NCBI GenBank assembly: GCA_903860995.1
Contig: CAIOSS010000921.1
Span: 1-25,056 of the forward strand
Length of the DNA stretch: 25,056 bases
Reading direction: 5' to 3'
Origin: an uncultured delta proteobacterium
Lineage (GTDB): Bacteria > Myxococcota_A > Polyangia > Polyangiales > Ga0077539
How positions within the stretch are numbered: position 1 is the first letter of the stretch; the number at the start of each line of letters is the position of its first letter. Shown in pieces: positions 15,649 through 21,320 of this stretch. A model generated the notes under the pieces. That model saw nothing but the letters and a program-made list of their open reading frames with translations. It did no database searches and had not been told where the DNA came from. Position numbers and translations under genes: made by a program.

Positions 15649-16290
15649 ATGACCAGCTCCCTCCTCGACGGCCACGGCCTCTTCCAGCGCCGGTACTTCC
15701 ACGAGCGCGAGTACCTCCGCAACCTCGCCCTCGCCGACCAGCGCCCGAGCGCCCTCTTCATCGGCTGCTCGGACTCCCGCGTGGTGCCCGAGTACCTCAC
15801 CAGCGCGGGCTTCGGCGAGCTCTTCGTGCTGCGCAACATCGCCAACTTCGTGCCCAAGCTCGACCACGCCGACGCCAGCGTCGGGGCCGCGATCGACTAC
15901 GCCCTCGGGGCCCTCGGCGTGCCCGACATCATCGTGTGCGGTCACTACGGCTGCGGCGGCGTGAAGGCCGCCCTCGACGACCTCGAGCCCTTCCGCGCGA
16001 AGCACCCCTCGCTGCACGAGTGGCTGGAGGGCGTCGCCCCCGCCGCCCGCCGCGGCCGCGCCGCGAGCGCCGACCCCGACCCCGACGCCCCCTGGCGCCG
16101 CGGCGTCGAGGAGAACGTCATCCAGGCCCTCGAGAACCTCATCACCTACGACGTGGTGCGCGAGAAGCTGGAGTCCGGCGCCGTGCACCTCCACGCATGG
16201 ATCTACGACCTCTACCAGACCCGCATCCGCGTCCTCGACGTGGAGACCGGCGGCTTCGTCGACGCCAGCGAGATCCAGCGGAATGGCTGA
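15649..16290 (+). CDS. Beta-class carbonic anhydrase
   Basis: This 213-residue zinc enzyme interconverts CO2 and bicarbonate in the cytoplasm. The zinc ligands and catalytic dyad are all present: Cys40, Asp42 and Arg44 in IGCSDSRV, His99 and Cys102 in CGHYGCGG. The typical LFVLRNIANFV (58-68) and ASVGAAIDYALGALGVPDII (76-95) are also present. Near the C-terminus LHAWIYDLYQTRIRVLD matches the family's 'hGw.yd…G.l' strand, although the usual Gly is Ala183. AAGG lies 9 bases before the ATG. Spacing of 9 bp from the bestrophin stop and an 8-bp overlap with the next gene indicate one operon. The call as beta-type is firm. No signal peptide is seen. Confidence 0.96.
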   Translation: MTSSLLDGHGLFQRRYFHEREYLRNLALADQRPSALFIGCSDSRVVPEYLTSAGFGELFVLRNIANFVPKLDHADASVGAAIDYALGALGVPDIIVCGHYGCGGVKAALDDLEPFRAKHPSLHEWLEGVAPAARRGRAASADPDPDAPWRRGVEENVIQALENLITYDVVREKLESGAVHLHAWIYDLYQTRIRVLDVETGGFVDASEIQRNG

Positions 16291-16810
16291 AGGCAACGCG
16301 TTCGAGACGTTCGCCGCGGGAGACCCCGCCCGCTACCGGACGCTCGCGCGGCTCTGGGCGGCCAGCGTCACCGTGGTCACCGTGCGCCCCATCGACCTCG
16401 CGCGCCCCGACGACGGCTTCACCGCCACGGCCTTCCTCACGGTGTCCATCGACCCCCCCATCGTGCTGGTGTCGGCCACCAACGCGTCGAGCGCCGCCGC
16501 CATGATGCGCGACGCCGGGGCCTTCGCGGTCAACCTCCTGGCGCGCGACCAGCGCCCCCTCGCCGACGCCTTCGCGCAGCCCCACGAGCACCGCAGCTTC
16601 GTCTGGAGCGACCTCCCGGTGGTGCGCGACCACGCCGGCGTCGCGCTCCTCGCGGGCTCCCTCGGGGCCTTCTCCGCCACCGTGCGCAGCTTCGTCGACG
16701 CGGGCGACCACACCCTGGTGCTCGGCGACGTCACGGCCCTGCACCTCGGCCCCGCGGGCGAGGCCCTCGTCTACCACGACCGCGCCTACGGCTCGATCGA
16801 CCCGCTATAG
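16283..16810 (+). CDS. Flavin reductase-like FMN-binding protein
   Basis: This 175-residue protein has the flavin reductase (split-barrel) fold. It opens with WAASVTVVTV, GFTATAFLTVSIDPPIVLVS (45-64), then FAVNLLARDQRPLADAFAQP (81-100), and ends with AGDHTLVLGDVTAL (140-153), the GDH motif near the flavin/NAD(P)H site. Family members reduce FMN/FAD with NAD(P)H for partner monooxygenases, or act alone. No monooxygenase gene is nearby, so its partner is unknown. The ATG overlaps the carbonic anhydrase stop by 8 bp, so the two are translationally coupled. Its stop abuts the convergent holA stop with no gap. Why it travels with a channel and a carbonic anhydrase is not clear. Confidence 0.9.
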   Translation: MAEGNAFETFAAGDPARYRTLARLWAASVTVVTVRPIDLARPDDGFTATAFLTVSIDPPIVLVSATNASSAAAMMRDAGAFAVNLLARDQRPLADAFAQPHEHRSFVWSDLPVVRDHAGVALLAGSLGAFSATVRSFVDAGDHTLVLGDVTALHLGPAGEALVYHDRAYGSIDPL

Positions 16811-17881
16811 TCAGCCCGACAGCTCGCCCATCCCCGGCGCGCCCGCGCAGAGGGTCATCGCGAACTCCTCCAGCACGCGGAAATCCCCCACCGGGCGCGC
16901 GCCCATGGCCGAGCCCTTGGAGCCCTTGAGCGCCGCGTCCGTCGCCGCCAGCACCCGCAGCGCGCGGTGCACCTGCGGCACCGTCCACCGCCGCGCCGCG
17001 CTGGCCAGCCAGCCCGGCGGTTTACCGTGCATGTACACGGCCTTCGACAGGTTGACCTCGGGGTTGATCGACAGCATCTGCTTGGCCCGCGCGAGCTGCC
17101 GCAGCGAGTAGCCCAGCGAGCCGAGGATCATCAGCGCCTCGCCCCGCTGCGTGCGCAGCTGCGCGATGTTGGCGAGCGCTGTCGGCAGGTCGCGCATCAG
17201 GATGGCGTCGGACAGGTCGAAGCTCTCGATCTCGCGCACCGGCGTGACGAGCGCGTCGACCGCGGCGAGGGTGACGGGCGCGCCGGCGGTGTACAGCGAC
17301 AGCCGCTCCAGGGCGTCGGAGAGCATGCCCAGCTCCGGGCCGATCCAGGCCACGAGGCGCTCGACGACACCGCTCTCGGTGGTGATCTTGCGGGCGCGCA
17401 GCTCGGCGTTGATCCACTGGGTGAGCCACGGGTCGACGTCGCGCTCGTCGGTGGGCACGCTGCACGTCACCAGCCAGCCGTGCTTCTTGGCCTCGTTGAC
17501 CCAGGTGCGCCGCGCGTCGAACTTCGTCGCCACCAGCAGCAGCACCGTCGTCGGCTCCGGCGACGCCAGGTATCCGAAGAACTCCTTCTGGTCCTTGTCG
17601 CCGAGCTTCTGGGCCATCTCCTCGGCGGAGCGCACGGTCACCAGCCGTCGCTTGGCCATCATCGGGAGCGTGCGGCACGCCCCGACGAGGTTGTTGACGC
17701 TGACGTTGTCGCCGTCGAAGACGTCCTCCGAGAGCCCGCGCGGGCCGGTGCCCACCACCGCGGTGCGCACGGCGTTCATGCACCGCGAGACCAGCAGCCA
17801 CTCGTTGCCGCCCAGCACATAGACCGGCTTGATGGTCCCCTTGGACAGCGCCTCGAGGGTGGCCCGCATGTCGTCGCTCAC
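16811..17881 (-). CDS. holA: DNA polymerase III, delta subunit
   Basis: This is the clamp-loader delta subunit that opens the sliding clamp, a cytoplasmic replication protein of ~350 residues. The N-terminal pattern KPVYVLGGNEWLLVSRCMNA (family 'PvYlL.GdE.ll') is followed by FDGDNVSVNNLVGACRTLPM, RRLVTVRSAEEM and, later, ERLVAWIGPELGMLSDALER (delta 'd...l..El.KL'), ESFDLSDAI and LARAKQMLSI. The C-terminal domain carries VHRALRVLAATDAALKGS. Length and order of motifs match HolA. Three starts are possible: GTG 17890, GTG 17881 and ATG 17869. GTG 17881 is preferred because TAGGGTG sits 7 bases upstream and can act either as ribosome site or as a -10 of a leaderless mRNA. A lipoprotein gene lies 36-44 bp upstream in the same direction. 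Confidence 0.92.
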   Translation of the reverse strand: MSDDMRATLEALSKGTIKPVYVLGGNEWLLVSRCMNAVRTAVVGTGPRGLSEDVFDGDNVSVNNLVGACRTLPMMAKRRLVTVRSAEEMAQKLGDKDQKEFFGYLASPEPTTVLLLVATKFDARRTWVNEAKKHGWLVTCSVPTDERDVDPWLTQWINAELRARKITTESGVVERLVAWIGPELGMLSDALERLSLYTAGAPVTLAAVDALVTPVREIESFDLSDAILMRDLPTALANIAQLRTQRGEALMILGSLGYSLRQLARAKQMLSINPEVNLSKAVYMHGKPPGWLASAARRWTVPQVHRALRVLAATDAALKGSKGSAMGARPVGDFRVLEEFAMTLCAGAPGMGELSG

Positions 17882-17888
17882 GGGCGAC

Positions 17889-17894
17889 ACCCTA
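17889..17894 (-). promoter_or_regulatory. Putative -10 or ribosome site TAGGGT before holA
   Basis: TAGGGT on the minus strand ends 7 bases before the GTG at 17881. It fits either a -10 box with leaderless start or an AGGGTG ribosome binding site; it decides the start in both cases. No clear -35 was found. Confidence 0.35.
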
Positions 17895-17925
17895 GCCCAG
17901 TGGGCGCGCGGACTTCACGGATCTG

Positions 17926-19029
17926 TCAGGTCTCGACCGCGAGGGTCTCCAGGCCCACGACCGCGCCGCAGCGGTCGCGCCCGAGGATGAACACCCGGAT
18001 CTGCACCGTACCCACGCGGTACACCGTGAGGCCCGTGAGCTCGCGGCCGAGGGTCTGCACCAGCTGGCGGAAGCGCGCCGCCCGGTGCTCGCTCGGCAGG
18101 TCGCCGTCGGCGTTGACCACCGAGCCGCGCAGCAGGCGCTCGAGGGTGACCCGCTCGACCGGCGTCGACGACGGCAGCGAGAGCAGCCGCAGGAGCGTGG
18201 AGTTGGCCGGCACCGTGCGCACCCCGGCGGGGGCGAACCAGGTGAAGGGCGCGTCGGTCTCCGACGTGAACAGCAGCCGCTCGGTGGCGTGCGCGAAGCT
18301 CGCCTGGAGCGCGGCGCCGCACTGCCCCGTCGGGCCTGGCGGGCCCACGCGCACGAAGGCCTGCGCCGCGCGCAGCACGGGCACCCGCTCGGTGGAGGGG
18401 TTGCCCGGCGCCGTGGTGCGCACGCCCGCCACGAGCACGCCCTCGTCGCGCGTCGCCGCGCCGAGGACACCGTCGCGCGCGGCGTCGGAGAGCGTGAGGC
18501 CCGAGAGGTCGACGCCCACCACGGGCAGCGGACGCGCGGCGCTGTTGACGCGCTGGGCGTTGAGGGTCTCGCAGGGGAGGAAGGTGCACGCGGTCCCGGT
18601 GGTGGACACCCGCGCGACGCTCGCCGAGGGCGCCGCGTCGGTGGCCGAGCGCCACGCCTCGGTGGCGACGAAGCGGCCGTAGGCGTGGCCGACGGCCGGG
18701 GCGATGCGCCCGCGGTACACGATCGCGCCGTCGAGCGAGGCGGCGCCGATGCCGAGCCCGGACAGGTCGAGCGAGGCGACGTAGCAGCGCGCCGCGGTGG
18801 TGCCGTCGACGCAGCGCGCGGACGAGGCGTTGACCGGCGACACCCAGTAGCCGCCGCAGATGGGCGACACACAGCGGCGCGTGTCGTGCGCGGCGGTGAA
18901 GTACCCTTCGGCCCGGACGGTGATCTCCTCGGACGAGCTCTCGTCGTCGGACGCGACGTCGGCGCCGACCTGACAGCCCACGAGCAGCGACCCGACAACC
19001 ATCGACCGGACGAGCGCGGGGATCTTCAT
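17926..19029 (-). CDS. Cysteine-rich lipoprotein with DUF6748-like domain pair
   Basis: This 367-residue protein has a lipoprotein signal at 1-19 (VRSMVVGSLLVGC, lipid Cys19), then an acidic linker DVASDDESSSEE. Repeat one at about 43-110 shows YFTAAHDTRRCVSPICGGYW, VN, a second Cys pair (Cys73, Cys82) and CYVASLDLSGLG. Repeat two at about 140-205 shows ACTFLPCETLNAQRVNS followed by VGVDLSGLTLSDAA. The shared C-x(4)-C, VN and DLSGL order fits the domain I remember as DUF6748 from Polyangiales lipoproteins; that name needs a search. A second module at about 235-367 holds FTWFAPAGVRTVPANSTLLR and ends with a Cys near the C-terminus. ATG 19029 was chosen for the lipobox; ATG 19041 would add four residues. 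Probably outer-membrane; function unknown. holA lies downstream; the 19145 lipoprotein gene diverges. Confidence 0.82.
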   Translation of the reverse strand: MKIPALVRSMVVGSLLVGCQVGADVASDDESSSEEITVRAEGYFTAAHDTRRCVSPICGGYWVSPVNASSARCVDGTTAARCYVASLDLSGLGIGAASLDGAIVYRGRIAPAVGHAYGRFVATEAWRSATDAAPSASVARVSTTGTACTFLPCETLNAQRVNSAARPLPVVGVDLSGLTLSDAARDGVLGAATRDEGVLVAGVRTTAPGNPSTERVPVLRAAQAFVRVGPPGPTGQCGAALQASFAHATERLLFTSETDAPFTWFAPAGVRTVPANSTLLRLLSLPSSTPVERVTLERLLRGSVVNADGDLPSEHRAARFRQLVQTLGRELTGLTVYRVGTVQIRVFILGRDRCGAVVGLETLAVET

Positions 19030-19081
19030 GGCGCGCACCATGTACGACACGGGCACACACCCCGCAAGGGAGGGTTTCGGT

Positions 19082-19104
19082 GACGGGCGGATGGCCTGCC
19101 CGTC
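19082..19104. promoter_or_regulatory. Dyad between two divergent lipoprotein genes
   Basis: GACGGGC (19082-19088) and GCCCGTC (19098-19104) are exact inverted copies around a 9-base centre, with a further G-C and a G-T pair possible inside. It lies near the middle of the 115-bp gap between starts at 19029 and 19145. It could be an operator shared by both genes or a transcript hairpin; no T-tract follows. Confidence 0.35.
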
Positions 19105-19144
19105 GCTCTCCCTCGATGGACGCTGCCGCTGGTACAAGCGCGCG

Positions 19145-20146
19145 ATGTCACCGCGCCTCACCGCCCGCCTGTGCTCCGCGCTGTTGCTGCTCGGGTGCAG
19201 CGCCGCTCCTCCACCGACATCCGATGCCGGGACCACGGACGCGGGGACCGTACCCGACACGGTCGATGTCCCGATGGTGGCCAGCGATGTCCCGATAGTG
19301 GCCAGTGATGTCCCGATGGAGTCGTGTGGGGTGTGCGCCACCCAGGCCGAGCCGGAGACGGTGGGCGTCGTGCGCTCATCGGACCTCGATGAGATATCGG
19401 GTATCGCGGAGAGCCGCGCGCAGCCCGGGGTGTACTTCGTTCACAACGACTCTGGGGACACGGCTCGCTTCTTCGCCATCGACGGCACCGGGGCGCTCCG
19501 CGGAACCTACGTGCTCGATGGCGTGACCGCGGTCGACTGGGAGGACAGCGCGCTCGGCCCGTGCCCCACCGGGCAATGTCTCTACCTTGGAGACATCGGC
19601 GACAACGGCGAGGCGCGGTCGGGCTATGTCGTGTATCGGGTGGCGCAGCCCGTGGTGGGCGACGGGCCCGCGACGCAGCACAGCGTACCGTGGGAGCGCT
19701 TCGCCTTCGTGTATCCAGACGGCGCCCACAACGCAGAGGCGCTCGCGGTGCGCCCCGACACCGGGGACGTGTACGTGCTCACCAAGGTGAACGCGGGGGC
19801 CACGGAGGTGTACCGCTTCCCGCTGCCGTTGAGGGCAGAGGCCACGGCCACGCTGGTGCGCGTGGGGGCGCTCGCGCTGCCGAGCACGGGCGACCAGCTC
19901 GTCACCGGGGCCGACCTGCACCCGTGTGCGCCGCGGCTGCTGGTGCGAACCTACACGCGGCTATGGGAGTTCAGCGCGGGGGAGGGGAGACCCTGGGAGG
20001 ACCTCTTCCGCGCGACCCCAGAGCGGCAGTTGGTGTCCAATGAGACCCAGGGCGAGTCGGTCGGCTGGCACGCCGACGGGCGGGGTTATGTGACCATCTC
20101 CGAGGGGCGCGCACAGGGGCTGCACGACGCTCGCTGCCCGCGGTAG
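19145..20146 (+). CDS. Lipoprotein with propeller-like, acidic-motif domain
   Basis: This 333-residue protein has a lipoprotein signal ending LLLLGC (Cys18). A Ser/Asp/Val-rich linker (20-60) follows, containing DVPMVAS repeats and a CGVC pair. The folded domain (about 70-330) has regularly spaced acidic motifs: SDLDEISGIAESR (79-91), HNDSGD (100-105), DWEDSA (131-136), LGDIGDN (148-154), NAEALAV (196-202) and QGESVGW (302-308). This order is typical of beta-propeller proteins that bind calcium or a polar ligand; I do not know a function. ATG 19145 is preceded by TACAAG at 6 bases and no ribosome site, suggesting a leaderless mRNA. Codon use (for example GATATCGGGTATC) is less GC3-biased than in the core genes, hinting at later acquisition. 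Confidence 0.82.
   Translation: MSPRLTARLCSALLLLGCSAAPPPTSDAGTTDAGTVPDTVDVPMVASDVPIVASDVPMESCGVCATQAEPETVGVVRSSDLDEISGIAESRAQPGVYFVHNDSGDTARFFAIDGTGALRGTYVLDGVTAVDWEDSALGPCPTGQCLYLGDIGDNGEARSGYVVYRVAQPVVGDGPATQHSVPWERFAFVYPDGAHNAEALAVRPDTGDVYVLTKVNAGATEVYRFPLPLRAEATATLVRVGALALPSTGDQLVTGADLHPCAPRLLVRTYTRLWEFSAGEGRPWEDLFRATPERQLVSNETQGESVGWHADGRGYVTISEGRAQGLHDARCPR
19265..19320. repeat. 21-bp tandem repeat, about 2.7 copies, in lipoprotein linker
   Basis: Unit gatgtcccgatggtggccag(c) starts at 19265, 19286 and 19307 (partial), with a few substitutions. It encodes DVPMVAS, DVPIVAS and DVPM in the linker just after the lipidated Cys. The length is a multiple of three, so copy changes would keep the frame. 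Confidence 0.75.
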
Positions 20147-20165
20147 GGGTCCGCTCACCACCGGA

Positions 20166-20507
20166 GATGAAACGCCTGGTAGCGACCGGCGCCGGGAGCT
20201 GATCCTCGGGTTCAGCGATGGGTCGCATCACCGGCAGTGCAGCACCGCGCGGCTCAACACGCTGGCGGAGTGCTTCGGGGTCTTCGCGGAGTGCGAGCAG
20301 ACGCGGCCACCCGACGGCGTTGCCCCCGAGCGCGAGGCCGACGACGACCGCGAGTGGCGGGAGGAGGCGTTCCGCTTCAACCGGATGAGGGGTCGGCTGC
20401 ATTGCAGGCCTGAGGCGGCGCGGATCAGGTGCGGTATGTGGCTCGCCGTCTCGTCGGGCGAGCGCTGCGGGCGCGAGGGGTTGCGGGCGCCACTCGCACG
20501 GAGGTAG
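20166..20507 (+). pseudogene. Probable gene remnant lacking a start codon
   Basis: The 447 bp between the genes ending at 20146 and starting at 20594 holds one frame that reads like protein, open from 20094 to the TAG at 20505. Its product includes NTLAECFGVFAECEQ, REWREEAFRFNRMRGRLH and AARIRCGMWLAVSSGERCGR, with five Cys and mixed composition unlike the Arg/Pro-rich shadows. There is no ATG or GTG in frame before 20385. An ATG at 20167, one base out of frame, starts MKRLVATGAG and stops after 11 codons, so a frameshift near 20200 is one explanation. Truncation of the 5' end is another. A short real product from ATG 20385 (40 residues) cannot be excluded. Family unknown. Confidence 0.4.
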
Positions 20508-20593
20508 CGTTGCGCAGCCGCGGGATATCGTGGCGAGGGTCGGGGAGCCATGGACGGATCGGCGTTCGGCCCGGACACGAGGGAGGTTCGACC

Positions 20594-21235
20594 GTGGCTT
20601 CGCACTCCATGCCCGACCCACAGGCCGCCGAGGTCGTGATCCGGAGCTTCAGTCGTCACTGGCGACGGCTCCATGCGCGGATCGACTCGGGCGAAGACGT
20701 GGCATCGGCCAGGGAGCACGCCTTCCTCGCGCGCACCCCCGCCATGCGCCTCCGCCTCGCCAGGGCGTTCTACTCCAGACCCCACGCGGCGATGCTGGCG
20801 CACCTCTCTGACGATCAGGTCCGGGAGCAGCTCGGCGCCTGGATCGACACGGCCGTGGAGTACGCGCTCTCGCACTCCACGTCGCTGCTGGACTGGGACG
20901 AACAGAAGGCCTTCCTGGAGGGTCTCGTCGAGCGTGAGTACGTCACCATCGTGGAGCCGTGGTCCGGCCTGCTGCACCTCGACCGGTACCCCGGTGATGC
21001 TGGCTGCGACGACCTCTACGAGCGCACCGCCGCGGGGTGCTCGACGGGCGGGGTCCTGCACGTGCACAAGTCTACGGGGGAGGCCTTTGGCAGGGCCGAG
21101 CGCCGCAGCGGAGTGGCCGCCATCCGCTCGGACATCCTGGAGGTCGCGCGTTCTGAAGATGGCCCCGGGGTCTGGTCCGTCTCGCCGTGCGACGAGGACG
21201 ACGTCCGGGTGGTCTCCGTGGACGTGAGCGAGTGA
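20594..21235 (+). CDS. Orphan 213-residue soluble protein
   Basis: The start is a GTG with GGGAGG 7 bases upstream, the best ribosome site in this part of the window; ATG 20609 is the alternative. No signal peptide or membrane span is seen. Residues 8-90 are helical and charged (VVIRSFSRHWRRLHARI, EQLGAWIDTAVEYAL). Residues 100-213 are more strand-like, with GVLHVHKSTGEAFGR and a C-terminal acidic patch CDEDDVRVVSVDVSE. I do not recognise the family. Codon use is looser than in the surrounding genes, as for the 19145 gene. It lies alone between a decayed frame and the convergent surface-protein gene (85 bp gap, 21236-21320, nothing seen), which fits an accessory gene. The function cannot be inferred from its neighbours. 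Confidence 0.65.
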   Translation: MASHSMPDPQAAEVVIRSFSRHWRRLHARIDSGEDVASAREHAFLARTPAMRLRLARAFYSRPHAAMLAHLSDDQVREQLGAWIDTAVEYALSHSTSLLDWDEQKAFLEGLVEREYVTIVEPWSGLLHLDRYPGDAGCDDLYERTAAGCSTGGVLHVHKSTGEAFGRAERRSGVAAIRSDILEVARSEDGPGVWSVSPCDEDDVRVVSVDVSE

Positions 21236-21320
21236 CGGCGGCCTCGGCGCAATCGGGGTAATCGGGCGCTGGGACGCCGCGGCGGCGGGTTCGGCGAAGG
21301 CCGTGATCGACGGCGCGCGA

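Noticed and set aside
16142..16777. Minus-strand frame opposite the carbonic anhydrase end and flavin reductase
   Set aside because: Gly/Glu/Arg-rich shadow without motifs; both plus-strand genes are well supported.
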